Part shown: positions 8,440 through 17,042 of the stretch, one piece after another | How the letters are laid out: every line of letters starts with the position of its first letter | How positions within the stretch are numbered: position 1 is the first letter of the stretch | Source of the DNA: Firmicutes bacterium UBA6132 | Lineage (GTDB): Bacteria > Bacillota_A > Clostridia > Tissierellales > Sedimentibacteraceae | Direction of reading: 5' to 3' | DNA: 42,899 bases | Assembly: GCA_002435835.1 (NCBI GenBank) | Contig: DIVM01000088.1 | Location: 1-42,899, forward strand | Notes under the pieces: model-generated | What the model was told of the DNA's origin: nothing | The model's database searches: none | What the model saw: only the letters and a program-made list of their open reading frames with translations | Made by a program: the position numbers and the translations under genes

Positions 8440-11058
8440 ATGTATAAAGTAAATGTAAACAGCAAGGATTACCAAGTAGGTATTGATAAGAATTTAATGG
8501 ATTATTTAAGAGATGACTTGGGAATAACATCTGTTAAAAATGGATGTAAGGAAGGCGCATGCGGAACTTGTACAGTAATAATAGATGGAAAAACTACTCG
8601 TGCTTGTATTCAAAAGCTTTCAAAATTAGAAGGAAAGAAAATACAAACTATCGAAGGATTTACTGAGAGGGAAAGAGATGTGTTTTCATATGCTTTTGCA
8701 ACAGCAGGGGCTGTTCAATGTGGATTTTGTATTCCTGGTATGTTTATATGTGGAAAATGTCTAATTGATAATAATCCAAATCCTACAAGAGATGACGTTA
8801 AACAATCTATTAAAACAAATATATGTAGATGTACAGGATACACAAAAATAGAGGACGGTATACTATTAGCTGCAAAAATGTTAAGAGAAAATTCTGAAGT
8901 GCCTGAAATAAAACAAACTGGTAAAGTAGGAGAAAGAACATGTCGTGTTGACGCTGTTCCTAAAACATTAGGTACTGCAAAATATGTAGATGATTATAAA
9001 TTTGATGGAATGCTTTATGGTAAAAATGTATTTAGCAAACATGCTCGTGCAAAAGTACTTTCAATAAATACTGAAAAAGCTTGTAGTTTGCCAGGTGTAG
9101 TTGCTGTATATACAGCTAAAGATATTCCTGGTAACAGATATATAGGTCACTTAGCTAAAGACTGGCCAGGTATGATTGATATCGGTGAAGAAACAAAATG
9201 TATCGGTGATACAATTGCAATGGTTGTTGCAGAGACTATGGAACAAGCAGAAGAAGCTGTTAAAGCGGTAGAAGTAGAAGTAGAAGTGCTAAAACCAGTT
9301 ACAAGTCCACAAGAAGCTATGGAACCTAATGCACATCAAGTTCATGGTGAAGGTTTTATGCAATTTGGAAAATTTAGAATACCAGAAAATAATTTACTTG
9401 ATCATGAAGAAGTTAAACGTGGCAATGTTGATGTTGCGTTTTCCAATTCAAAATATATAGTTGAAGGTAATTTCCATGTTCCACCAACAGAGCATGCTTT
9501 TATGGAGCCAGAATCTGCAATTGGTTTACCTGATGGTGATGGAATAAAAGTTATAACAGGCGGTCAAGGTATTTACGATGAATATCATGAAATAAGCGAA
9601 TATCTTGGAATACCAATGGAAAAAGTAAGGATACAAAGCGCTGTAGTTGGGGGAGGTTTTGGAGGTAAAGAAGATATGAGCGCGCAACATCAAGCTGCTC
9701 TTTGTGCGTTTCTAACAAAAAAACCTGTTAAAGTTACATTTTCTCGTCAAGAAAGCATTAATTATCATCCAAAACGTCATGCAATGGATATTTATTGTAA
9801 AATTGGCTGCGATGAAAATGGTATAATTCAAGGTTTACAAGCAAGACTTACCTCTGATACAGGAGCGTATGCTTCTTTAGGTGGACCTGTTCTTCAAAGA
9901 GCATGTACACATATTGGAGGTCCATATAACTATCAAAATGTTGATGTTGAAGGAAATGCATATTACACAAATAATCCTCCTGCTGGAGCATTTAGAGGAT
10001 TTGGTGTTACTCAATCTGCTGCTGTAGTGGAATGTTTAATAAATCAATTAGCTGAAAAAGTTGGAGTTTCTGGTTGGGAAATGAGATATAAAAATGCAAT
10101 AAGACCTGGTCAAACACTTCCTAACGGACAGTTAGCAGATGAAGGTACAGGTATGGCTGAAACTTTAGAAGCGGTAAAAGAAGATTTTGAAAAATATGAA
10201 TCTGATCCGGATTATTTTGTAGGTATAGCATCAGCTATGAAAAATGCAGGTATAGGAGTAGGAATTCCTGATCCAGGCCGTTGTAATTTAAAAATAATTG
10301 ATGGAAAAGTTCATGTAAGATCATCTGCAGGAGCAATTGGTCAAGGTATCCAAACTATTTTATTACAGATGGTATGTGAATCATCAGGTTTAAATCCTGA
10401 TAAAATAGTTATAGAACATCCTGACACAAAATATACACCTGATTCAGGCACTACAACAGCATCTCGTCAAACTGTTTTTGCAGGAGAAGCTGCACGTCAA
10501 TCAGCACTTCAACTAAAAGCTGATTTAGACTCAGGAAAAACACTAGAACAACTAAATGGTAAAGAATATTTTGGTGAATTTGATTTTAAAACTGATCCAA
10601 TAGGTTCTGATAAACCTAATCCAGTAAGCCATATTGCTTATGGATATGCAACGCAACTTTTTGTTATAGATAATGAAGGAAAGGTTGTTAAAGTTGTAGC
10701 TGCTCATGATGTAGGGAGAGCAATAAATCCTCTTTCCATAACAGGCCAAATTGAAGGTGGAGTAGCTATGGGACTTGGTTATGCATTAACAGAGGATTTT
10801 CCATTAAAAGATGGTGTTCCACAAGCTAAACTTGGAACTTTAGGTATTTTTAAAGCTAATCAAATGCCACCTATAGATATTCATTTAATTGAAAAAAATG
10901 AATGTGAAGTAGCATATGGCGCTAAAGGTATTGGTGAAATTGTAGTTGTTATGGGTGCACCAGCATGTCAAAATGCTTATTATAAAAAAGATGGAGTGTT
11001 TAGGTACAATTATCCATTAGAAAATACTTATTATCGTAAACTTAAACCAAGTAAATAA
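8440..11058 (+). CDS. xdhD: Selenium-dependent-type xanthine dehydrogenase, fused Fe-S and Mo domains
   Basis: An 872-residue molybdenum hydroxylase of the XdhD type. Residues 1-150 carry two [2Fe-2S] clusters: C36, C41, C44, C56 (CxxxxCGxC) and C94, C97, C129, C131 (CGFC...CRC). Residues from about 160 to the end are the molybdopterin domain, with VGGGFGGKED, GAFRGFG and AKGIGE motifs; the last holds the expected catalytic glutamate. No FAD domain is fused and no FAD-subunit gene is nearby. The family acts on xanthine or related purines and may use a labile selenium ligand rather than encoded selenocysteine. The maturation genes yqeC, mocA and yqeB downstream support this. AGAGAGG precedes the ATG. 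An intrinsic terminator follows the stop. Confidence 0.9.
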   Translation: MYKVNVNSKDYQVGIDKNLMDYLRDDLGITSVKNGCKEGACGTCTVIIDGKTTRACIQKLSKLEGKKIQTIEGFTERERDVFSYAFATAGAVQCGFCIPGMFICGKCLIDNNPNPTRDDVKQSIKTNICRCTGYTKIEDGILLAAKMLRENSEVPEIKQTGKVGERTCRVDAVPKTLGTAKYVDDYKFDGMLYGKNVFSKHARAKVLSINTEKACSLPGVVAVYTAKDIPGNRYIGHLAKDWPGMIDIGEETKCIGDTIAMVVAETMEQAEEAVKAVEVEVEVLKPVTSPQEAMEPNAHQVHGEGFMQFGKFRIPENNLLDHEEVKRGNVDVAFSNSKYIVEGNFHVPPTEHAFMEPESAIGLPDGDGIKVITGGQGIYDEYHEISEYLGIPMEKVRIQSAVVGGGFGGKEDMSAQHQAALCAFLTKKPVKVTFSRQESINYHPKRHAMDIYCKIGCDENGIIQGLQARLTSDTGAYASLGGPVLQRACTHIGGPYNYQNVDVEGNAYYTNNPPAGAFRGFGVTQSAAVVECLINQLAEKVGVSGWEMRYKNAIRPGQTLPNGQLADEGTGMAETLEAVKEDFEKYESDPDYFVGIASAMKNAGIGVGIPDPGRCNLKIIDGKVHVRSSAGAIGQGIQTILLQMVCESSGLNPDKIVIEHPDTKYTPDSGTTTASRQTVFAGEAARQSALQLKADLDSGKTLEQLNGKEYFGEFDFKTDPIGSDKPNPVSHIAYGYATQLFVIDNEGKVVKVVAAHDVGRAINPLSITGQIEGGVAMGLGYALTEDFPLKDGVPQAKLGTLGIFKANQMPPIDIHLIEKNECEVAYGAKGIGEIVVVMGAPACQNAYYKKDGVFRYNYPLENTYYRKLKPSK

Positions 11059-11080
11059 TATATGGATCCTTAAAAATTAT

Positions 11081-11128
11081 ATGCCTATATCAGTAGCTTA
11101 TAAGAATATGACATGGGCATTAATTTTT
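11081..11128 (+). terminator. Intrinsic terminator after xdhD
   Basis: ATGCCTATATCA (11081-11092) pairs with TGACATGGGCAT (11109-11120), giving 12 positions with one mismatch and one G-U. The loop is 16 nt and the tail is TAATTTTTAT. It begins 22 bases after the xdhD stop. The loop contains CTTATAAGAA, which recurs downstream at 11151-11160. Confidence 0.7.
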
Positions 11129-11412
11129 ATAATTAATTTGCTACAAACTTCTTATAAGAAGCAATAAATATATATTTTAAATTAATATAATTGTTTGTAG
11201 GTATGCAGTAAAAGTAGAATAAAAGGGGGGATGAATTTAATTTATCAAAAAGTTATAATAGTTTCAGATGCGTATTTTAATTTTATAAAAATAGCATTTA
11301 AGTCATCTTTTTATGAACAGACTTTATACATCATATAAGGAATTTATTGTTCAAAGCATACATGTGCAGTTTATAAAATTAATCTAAAAAGAATATGGAG
11401 GAAACAATAAAA
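11129..11412 (+). other. Intergenic leader of the purine permease operon
   Basis: A 284-bp AT-rich gap. It holds the perfect 14-bp palindrome CTTCTTATAAGAAG (11148-11161), a candidate operator. Its CTTATAAGAA core also occurs at 11097-11106, in the terminator loop upstream. A 35-codon open frame (11231-11338) follows AAAAGGGGGG directly, but the G-run abuts its ATG, so translation is doubtful. I looked for a purine riboswitch and did not find the aptamer core. I see no convincing -35/-10 pair. Confidence 0.4.
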
Positions 11413-12774
11413 ATGAAAAAAGACACAGCAATAAATGATTCATTATTCCACATAGATGGAAAACCAGGTTTAAAAGTAGCTATGCCAATGGCACTTCAGC
11501 ATCTTTTAGCAATGATAATTGGTAATGTATTACCAGCTTTAGTTTTATCTAATACATTAAATTTGTCACCTGCTGAAAGAATACAACTTGTTCAATCAAG
11601 TATGTTCATTGCAGCTATTTCTACATTATTACAATTATATCCAATATTAAAAGTTGGTGCAAAACTCCCAGTTGTAATTGGAGTAAGTTTTGCATACATA
11701 CCAACAATATTAGCAATAGGACTTGAATTTGGCATTAATGCAATATTTGGTGCACAATTAGTAGGTGGACTTGTAGCTTTTATAGTTGGAATTTATATTA
11801 AAAAAATTAGAAAATTGTTTCCACCAATGGTTGCTGGAACAGTTGTATTTACAATAGGACTTTCCCTTTACAGAGTAGCCGTTAATTATATGGCAGGTGG
11901 ATTTCAAGCAACTGACCCAAGATATGGTGGTTTAGAGTATTGGGGAATTGCAGTTCTAACATTAGTGGTTGTTTTAGCATGCAATATGTTTGGTAAAGGA
12001 TATATAAAACTTGCTGCAATATTAATAGGTATAATTGTTGGCTATGGTGCAAGTTTAGCGGTAGGTATAATAGATTTTAGTTCTATAGGTAAAGCAGCAT
12101 GGGTTACAATTCCTGCATTTATGCCTTATAAATTAGAATTTGTTCCATCAGCAGTAGCCACAATGGCCGTTATGTATGTAGTAAATTCAGTTCAAGCAAT
12201 AGGAGATTTATCAGGAACAACAGTTGGTGGTATGGACAGAGAAGCTACTGATGATGAAATTTCAGGTGGTATTAAAGCAAATGGTTTAGTGAGTGTTTTA
12301 GGATCATTTATTGGTGCATTACCAACTGCTACATATAGCCAAAATGTAGGTATTGTAGCAATGACAAAAGTTGTTAGTAGATATGTAATAAGATTAACTG
12401 CATTTATGATATTAATTGCTGGATTCATTCCAAAGTTTGGTGCTATAATGACATCAATACCACAAGCAGTAATTGGTGGAGCTACTATTTCAGTATTTGC
12501 ACAAATTACAATGACAGGTATGAAATTAATTGTTCAGGATGAAATGTCAGTTAGAAATACTACTATTGTTGGTTTAGGAATTGCTTTAGGAATGGGTATA
12601 ACTCAAATACCAGCAGCTGGACTTCAATATTTACCAGCTTGGTTTAAAATGGTATTTGCAAGTTCACCAGTAGTTCTTGCTACAACAGTTGTATTTTTAT
12701 TAAATATTATACTTCCTAAGAAAACAATAGCTGAAGAAAAAGCAGAAAGAGAAGCTATTGATAAAAAGAAATAA
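11413..12774 (+). CDS. NCS2 family purine (xanthine/urate) permease
   Basis: A polytopic membrane transporter of the nucleobase:cation symporter-2 family, related to XanQ, PbuX and the urate transporter UacT. Hydrophobic segments run through most of the 453 residues. The NCS2 signature appears as SQNVGIVAMTK (pattern QNxGxxxxT[K/R/G]), and the N-terminus has the typical QHLLAM...LPALVL. It should import xanthine or uric acid for the degradation cluster; the exact substrate cannot be read from sequence. ATG 11413 is chosen over 11395 because the 11395 ATG is part of the ATGGAGGAAAC ribosome site. The gene stands alone between a terminator region and the accessory genes, 65 bp ahead of yqeC. 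Confidence 0.9.
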   Translation: MKKDTAINDSLFHIDGKPGLKVAMPMALQHLLAMIIGNVLPALVLSNTLNLSPAERIQLVQSSMFIAAISTLLQLYPILKVGAKLPVVIGVSFAYIPTILAIGLEFGINAIFGAQLVGGLVAFIVGIYIKKIRKLFPPMVAGTVVFTIGLSLYRVAVNYMAGGFQATDPRYGGLEYWGIAVLTLVVVLACNMFGKGYIKLAAILIGIIVGYGASLAVGIIDFSSIGKAAWVTIPAFMPYKLEFVPSAVATMAVMYVVNSVQAIGDLSGTTVGGMDREATDDEISGGIKANGLVSVLGSFIGALPTATYSQNVGIVAMTKVVSRYVIRLTAFMILIAGFIPKFGAIMTSIPQAVIGGATISVFAQITMTGMKLIVQDEMSVRNTTIVGLGIALGMGITQIPAAGLQYLPAWFKMVFASSPVVLATTVVFLLNIILPKKTIAEEKAEREAIDKKK

Positions 12775-12839
12775 AAAGTGTAAAATATAAAAAAGTATAA
12801 AATAAAAATTAAATTTGCTGTTAATAAAAATAGGTGAGT

Positions 12840-13586
12840 ATGAAAAAAAAATTAAAATTAAACCAAATATTTAATATTAGTAAAAATGATATTTTGTCCA
12901 TTGTTGGTTCGGGTGGGAAAACTACATTAATGTTTTCTATAGCTGAAGAAATAAAAATTAATTTTAATGTCTTAGTTACTACAAGTACAAAAATTTACAA
13001 ACCAACAAATGAAAAATATGATTATTTATACTCGGATGTAAACTGTTTTATTAACAGCAATTTTATTAAAAAAAATGGAATAACAGTAATTTCAAAATCA
13101 ATGGACTTACAAAATAATAAATTAATAGGTATTGATGATGAAGAGTTAGAAAATATTAAAAATTTTTTTGATGTAATAATTATAGAATCTGATGGTTCAA
13201 AAAATTTGCCTATTAAGGGTTGGAAAAAGCATGAGCCACCTATACTTAACAAAACAAATAAAACAATCGGAATCATACCAATACAAGCATTAAATAAAAA
13301 AATAGATGAAAAAAATATATATGGTTATAAAGAATTTATGAATATTGTTGGAAATACTGAGTATATAAATAATGAAGCTATAAAAAATCTTGTATTAAAT
13401 AAAGAAGGTATATTTAAAAATTCTAAAGGTGAAAAATTTTTGTTTATTAATCAAGCAGATGATGATAAACTAATTAAAAACTCATATGAGTTAGCAAAAT
13501 ATTTAAAGGAAAATATCAGTGTCTTAGAACTTGATTTTAAAATCTGTTATGGTTCTTTAGCAAAAGGAGAATTTTATGAATATTAG
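12840..13586 (+). CDS. yqeC: YqeC, selenium-dependent hydroxylase accessory P-loop protein
   Basis: A 248-residue protein with an early Walker A motif, VGSGGKTT (residues 22-29), and DVIIIESDGSKNLPIKGW, typical of the YqeC family. Such proteins occur only with selenium-dependent molybdenum hydroxylases and are thought to help cofactor maturation; the reaction is not known. ATG 12840 is preferred over an in-frame GTG at 12834 because AGGTGA (12832-12837) is the ribosome site. The end overlaps mocA by 11 bp, so translation is probably coupled. Confidence 0.85.
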   Translation: MKKKLKLNQIFNISKNDILSIVGSGGKTTLMFSIAEEIKINFNVLVTTSTKIYKPTNEKYDYLYSDVNCFINSNFIKKNGITVISKSMDLQNNKLIGIDDEELENIKNFFDVIIIESDGSKNLPIKGWKKHEPPILNKTNKTIGIIPIQALNKKIDEKNIYGYKEFMNIVGNTEYINNEAIKNLVLNKEGIFKNSKGEKFLFINQADDDKLIKNSYELAKYLKENISVLELDFKICYGSLAKGEFYEY

Positions 13587-14163
13587 CGCAATTGTAATGG
13601 CATCTGGTTTATCTAAAAGGATGAATAAAAGTAAACTTCATATGGAAATTAATAATAAAAAAATATTTGAATTTATCCTAGAAACTATAAAATTATGCCA
13701 GTGTTTTAATGAAGTTATTGTTGTTGCTAATGATTTAGAAATTATTCAGAAATCAGAAAGTTTAGAATTTAAAACAGTTAAAAATGAAAAATCTTATTTA
13801 GGACAAAGTACCTCTATAAATTTAGGATTAATTAATTCCAAGTATTCGCAAGGGTACATGTTTTTTGTTGCTGACCAACCATTTATTAATGAAAGTACCA
13901 TAAAAGCATTAATAGATGAATTTAATAAAAATCCTGACAAAATCGTAATTCCTTGTTATAATGGAAAAAGTGGTAATCCAGTAATATTTCCTCATAATTT
14001 AAAAGAGGAATTATTAAATTTAGAAGGCGATATAGGCGGTAGAGCTGTTATAAATAATCATATAAATAAAGTAATTAAAGTACATATTCAAACTGACTAT
14101 GAGAATATTGACATAGATACTATGGAAGATTATGAAAAAGTATTAAAGATGAAGGTGATTTAA
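13576..14163 (+). CDS. mocA: Molybdenum cofactor cytidylyltransferase (MocA/YgfJ)
   Basis: A 195-residue nucleotidyltransferase of the MobA/MocA group. The N-terminal nucleotide-binding loop is MASGLSKRMNKSKLHME (GxxxRMxxxK), followed by FVADQPFI with the metal aspartate, then SGNPVIFP and GDIGGRAVI. MocA attaches CMP to molybdopterin, giving the cytosine dinucleotide cofactor used by xanthine-dehydrogenase-like enzymes such as the upstream XdhD. AAAGGAG precedes the ATG, which lies inside the 3' end of yqeC. The TAATG junction at the end couples it to yqeB. The order yqeC-mocA-yqeB is the normal maturation cassette. Confidence 0.87.
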   Translation: MNISAIVMASGLSKRMNKSKLHMEINNKKIFEFILETIKLCQCFNEVIVVANDLEIIQKSESLEFKTVKNEKSYLGQSTSINLGLINSKYSQGYMFFVADQPFINESTIKALIDEFNKNPDKIVIPCYNGKSGNPVIFPHNLKEELLNLEGDIGGRAVINNHINKVIKVHIQTDYENIDIDTMEDYEKVLKMKVI

Positions 14164-14975
14164 TGAGAGGTGACATTGCAATAGTAAGAAGTGGTGGCGA
14201 TATTGCATCAGGTGTTATTCAGAAGTTACATAGATCGGGTTTTAGAGTTTTAATTTTAGAAACAGAAAATCCAACTTCCATAAGAAGAACTGTATGTTTT
14301 TCAGAAGCAGTTTTTAATGGTAAAATGGAAATAGAAGGTATTACTTCAGTTTTAGTAAAAAGTGAAGAAGAAATACTAAAAAGCTGGGAAAAAGATTTAG
14401 TTCCTTTAATTGTAGATGCAAATGGAAAGTATATTGATATAATAAAGCCTATTGCTGTAATAGATGCCATTTTGGCTAAGAAAAATCTTGGTATGAAAAA
14501 GAATCTTGCACCTATAACTATTGGCATAGGTCCTGGATTTGAAGCTAATAAAGATGTTCATATTGTTATAGAAAGCAATAGGGGCCATAATTTAGGTAAA
14601 TTAATATTCGAAGGTTCGGCTGAAAACAATACAGGTATGCCTGGTAATATAGCCGGGTTTACAGTTGAAAGAGTTTTATATTCGCCATGTGATGGTATTT
14701 TTACATCAAATCATGAAATTGGCGAAGTAGTTAAAAAAGGTGATATAGTAGCAGTTGTTAATGGAGTAAATATTTATTCTAAAATAGATGGTTTGATTAG
14801 AGGAATAATAAGAAATGGAACATATGTAACCGATGGTTTTAAAGTTGGAGATATTGATCCTAGAGTTGAACAAATTAAAAATTGTTATACAATTTCTGAT
14901 AAAGCGTGTTCAATAGGCGGTGCTGTGTTGGAAGCTTTAATGATAGGTAAACTAAATTGTAAAAAAATATTATAA
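14163..14975 (+). CDS. yqeB: YqeB, selenium-dependent molybdenum hydroxylase accessory protein
   Basis: A 270-residue protein of the YqeB family (EF2563/selenium-dependent molybdenum hydroxylase 1 group). It starts IVRSGGDIASGVIQKLHRSGFRVLILE, a Rossmann-like GGDxAxG motif. Later segments are ITIGIGPGFEA and a C-terminal barrel with GDIDPRVE and ACSIGGAVLEA. It is thought to help insert selenium or sulfur at the molybdenum site of enzymes such as XdhD; the mechanism is unproven. It shares one base with the mocA stop (TAATG). A strong intrinsic terminator follows at once, marking the end of the purine cluster. Confidence 0.87.
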   Translation: MRGDIAIVRSGGDIASGVIQKLHRSGFRVLILETENPTSIRRTVCFSEAVFNGKMEIEGITSVLVKSEEEILKSWEKDLVPLIVDANGKYIDIIKPIAVIDAILAKKNLGMKKNLAPITIGIGPGFEANKDVHIVIESNRGHNLGKLIFEGSAENNTGMPGNIAGFTVERVLYSPCDGIFTSNHEIGEVVKKGDIVAVVNGVNIYSKIDGLIRGIIRNGTYVTDGFKVGDIDPRVEQIKNCYTISDKACSIGGAVLEALMIGKLNCKKIL

Positions 14976-14980
14976 TATGG

Positions 14981-15038
14981 CTGCTTGTGGTATAAATAAA
15001 AAAATTTATTTTTATTGCTACCTAATAGCAGTTTTTTT
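14981..15038 (+). terminator. Intrinsic terminator closing the purine cluster
   Basis: Outer stem CTGCT (14981-14985) with AGCAG (15027-15031), nested GGTA/TACC, and a long A/T inner stem. A run of seven T follows at 15032-15038. A second small hairpin, GGAAAG/CTTTCC, lies at 15048-15070. Together they separate the purine genes from the motility-linked genes. Confidence 0.8.
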
Positions 15039-15110
15039 AATGATATTGGAAAGTTAAAGTTCTGCTTTCCTATATTATTAAATAATGTGTGAAGGGAAGA
15101 ATAAATCTAT

Positions 15111-15119
15111 TGTTATAAT
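15111..15119 (+). promoter_or_regulatory. Candidate extended -10 promoter for parA-comFB
   Basis: TGTTATAAT contains a perfect TATAAT (15114-15119) with the extended -10 TG one base upstream. No good -35 hexamer is seen at 16-18 bp, which is tolerable for an extended -10 promoter. It lies 65 bases before parA, after the terminator, and is the only convincing housekeeping promoter in the 208-bp gap. Confidence 0.45.
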
Positions 15120-15183
15120 AATGTTTTTTTGTTACAATTCGTTTAGATAATTTACAGAATAGAGTAAAGGAGTATTACTTGAA

Positions 15184-15945
15184 ATGGCAAAAGTAATTTC
15201 GATATCAAACCAAAAGGGCGGAGTAGGTAAAACAACAACAACAGGGGCTGTTGCTGCAGGTTTTAAAAAGAAAGGTTTTAAAGTATTGTGTGTTGATTTA
15301 GATCCACAATCAAATTTAAGTTTTAGCGCTGGAGCTGAAACTGAAGATTGCCCAACTGTATATGATATATTAAAAGGAGAAGCAAAAACTTCTTTTTCAA
15401 TACAAAAAACTATGTCTTTTGATATAATTTCATCTAATATATTATTAAGTGGAATAGAATTAGAATTTACACAAACTGGAAGAGAGTTTTTGCTTAAGGA
15501 AGCACTAAGCTCAGTAAAAGAAAAATATGATTATATTTTTATTGATACACCGCCTGCTCTTAGCATATTAACTGTAAATGCATTTACGGCGTCAGATTAT
15601 ATAATGATACCAATGCTTGCTGATATTTTTAGCTTGCAGGGAATTGCACAGCTTTCTGAAACAATTGAAAGAGTAAAAAAATATTGCAATCCAAATTTAA
15701 AAATTGAAGGAATTGTACTTACTAAATATAACAAAAGAACCATACTAAGTAGAGAAATAAAAGGCACTGCGGAACTAATTGCACAAGAATTAAAGACAAG
15801 CATATTTAAAACGACTATTAGATCAAGTGTAGTTGTAATGGAAGCTCAAACAAATCAACAAAATATTCACGAGTATTCACCTAAAAATGCTGCATCTTTA
15901 GACTATATGAATTTAGTTAAAGAGCTTATTGAGAGGGGGATTTAA
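15184..15945 (+). CDS. ParA/Soj-type ATPase
   Basis: A 253-residue ParA-family ATPase. The deviant Walker A is KGGVGKTT at residues 11-18, with DLDPQSNLSF and FIDTPPALSILTVNA further on. It should dimerise with ATP and bind DNA or another surface non-specifically. No parB gene or parS-like repeat is nearby, so chromosome or plasmid partition is unlikely. Its place just ahead of a ComFB-family gene, two cheW genes and flgM suggests a role in positioning chemotaxis or flagellar complexes, as ParA homologues do in Vibrio (ParC) and Rhodobacter (PpfA). That role is inference. It is not FlhG, which lacks this Soj-like form and sits elsewhere. GGAGTATTACTTGAA precedes the ATG. Its stop is one base before the next start. 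Confidence 0.85.
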   Translation: MAKVISISNQKGGVGKTTTTGAVAAGFKKKGFKVLCVDLDPQSNLSFSAGAETEDCPTVYDILKGEAKTSFSIQKTMSFDIISSNILLSGIELEFTQTGREFLLKEALSSVKEKYDYIFIDTPPALSILTVNAFTASDYIMIPMLADIFSLQGIAQLSETIERVKKYCNPNLKIEGIVLTKYNKRTILSREIKGTAELIAQELKTSIFKTTIRSSVVVMEAQTNQQNIHEYSPKNAASLDYMNLVKELIERGI

Positions 15946-15946
15946 T

Positions 15947-16420
15947 ATGGCTAAATCAAAAAAAACTTTCGATAAAGAACTTATGTATAAAAAAATAATG
16001 CCTACAACTTTAAAAAAAAATGTTGATCAATTAAATAATGAAGAAATAACTGAAGATACATTTGATGATTTATCTTTATCTATAAATGGAATTGTTAACG
16101 ATAATGGGAATTCAATATTTCAAAATAAAGAAATCCCTTTAAGTAGGAATATTAAAGATGAAGCAATACTTTATAATTTAACAGAAAAACTTGTTTTAGA
16201 GAAACTTGATGCAACTTTAAAAAAAATGAATTGTTGTAAATGTGATCGTTGCAAAGAAGATATTGTTGCATTGTCTTTAAATAGTCTTAAACCCATGTAT
16301 GTTGTTGCTACAAAAGATGAAATAAAAAATAAAATAACTAATTCTGAGGAATTAGGAATTCAAGTTACTACAGCAGTTTTAAAGTCAGTACTTGCTGTTA
16401 GAAAAAAGCCAAGGCACTAA
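15947..16420 (+). CDS. ComFB-family protein
   Basis: A 157-residue protein. Residues 1 to about 75 are variable and polar. The C-terminal half matches the ComFB ('late competence development') domain: YNLTEKLVLEKLDATLKKMN, then the cysteine cluster C96-C97-x-C99-x2-C102, then DIVALSLNSLKPMYV. The cysteines probably bind metal. ComFB-family proteins have recently been reported as cyclic dinucleotide receptors, which would fit the c-di-GMP riboswitch downstream, but I cannot show binding from sequence. ATG 15947 is preferred over an in-frame TTG at 15929 because GAGAGGGGGA lies just before it. It begins one base after the parA stop, so the two are translationally coupled and probably work together. 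Confidence 0.75.
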   Translation: MAKSKKTFDKELMYKKIMPTTLKKNVDQLNNEEITEDTFDDLSLSINGIVNDNGNSIFQNKEIPLSRNIKDEAILYNLTEKLVLEKLDATLKKMNCCKCDRCKEDIVALSLNSLKPMYVVATKDEIKNKITNSEELGIQVTTAVLKSVLAVRKKPRH

Positions 16421-16449
16421 ATTTAATTTATTTATTTTTAATAAATACC

Positions 16450-16476
16450 TAAATTTTTATAAAATTGTGACGATTA
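16450..16476 (+). promoter_or_regulatory. Candidate SigD (sigma-28) promoter before cheW
   Basis: TAAA (16450-16453), a 15-nt spacer, then GACGATTA (16469-16476) against the consensus TAAA-N15-GCCGATAA: 4/4 and 6/8 matches at the ideal spacing. It lies 31 bases before the first cheW. It would place both cheW genes in the late (SigD) class. Confidence 0.65.
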
Positions 16477-16506
16477 AAATTATGAAATAATAATTTGAGG
16501 TGAATT

Positions 16507-17007
16507 ATGAAAAATAATTTTAATATAAATGACTTAAATCAAGAAGTTGAAGAAGACACTTTAAAAGATAAATATCTAACGTTTTTTATTTGTAATCAAA
16601 TGTTCGGAATAGCTGTTAAAGATGTAGTTCAAATAGTTGGTATACAAGAAATAACACAGATTCCAGAATTCCCAGATTATGCAAAAGGAATAATTAATTT
16701 AAGAGGTGCTATTATTCCAATTATTGACGTTAGATTAAGATTACATAAAGAAGAAGTAGCATACAACGATAAAACATGTATTATCGTAACTAAAATTCAA
16801 GATTCATTCATAGGTTATATAGTGGATGCAGTAAATGAAGTTACAAACATAGATAAAGCTAATATTTCCGAACCACCTAAAATGGGGTCTACATACGTAA
16901 ATAAATTTTTAATTGGTGTTGCTAAAATTAACGATAAAATTACTTTATTATTAGATACTCAAAAAATGTTGAGTGAAGAAGAACTCGAAATGGTTTGTAG
17001 TGTTTAA
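16507..17007 (+). CDS. cheW: CheW chemotaxis adaptor (first copy)
   Basis: A 166-residue CheW-domain protein: YLTFFICNQMFGIAVKDVVQIV, then ITQIPEFPDYAKGIINLRGAIIPIIDVRLRL, then IGYIVDAVNEV and FLIGVAKINDKITLLLD. CheW links chemoreceptors to the CheA kinase at the membrane arrays. An acidic tail of about 20 residues precedes the domain. GAGGTGA is the ribosome site. A SigD-type promoter lies upstream and a second cheW follows after 35 bp. No receptor or cheA gene is in the window. Confidence 0.9.
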   Translation: MKNNFNINDLNQEVEEDTLKDKYLTFFICNQMFGIAVKDVVQIVGIQEITQIPEFPDYAKGIINLRGAIIPIIDVRLRLHKEEVAYNDKTCIIVTKIQDSFIGYIVDAVNEVTNIDKANISEPPKMGSTYVNKFLIGVAKINDKITLLLDTQKMLSEEELEMVCSV

Positions 17008-17042
17008 CAGTATTTATAATATTAATTATATGGGAGAGAATT

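Noticed and set aside
11059..11412. Purine riboswitch before the xanthine/urate permease
   Set aside because: Expected from the gene type, but the conserved three-way junction core and the paired loop sequences are absent. The structures seen are a terminator and a palindrome.
15184..15945. Plasmid or chromosome partition locus
   Set aside because: ParA is present but there is no ParB gene, no parS repeats and no replication gene nearby; the neighbours are chemotaxis and flagellar genes.
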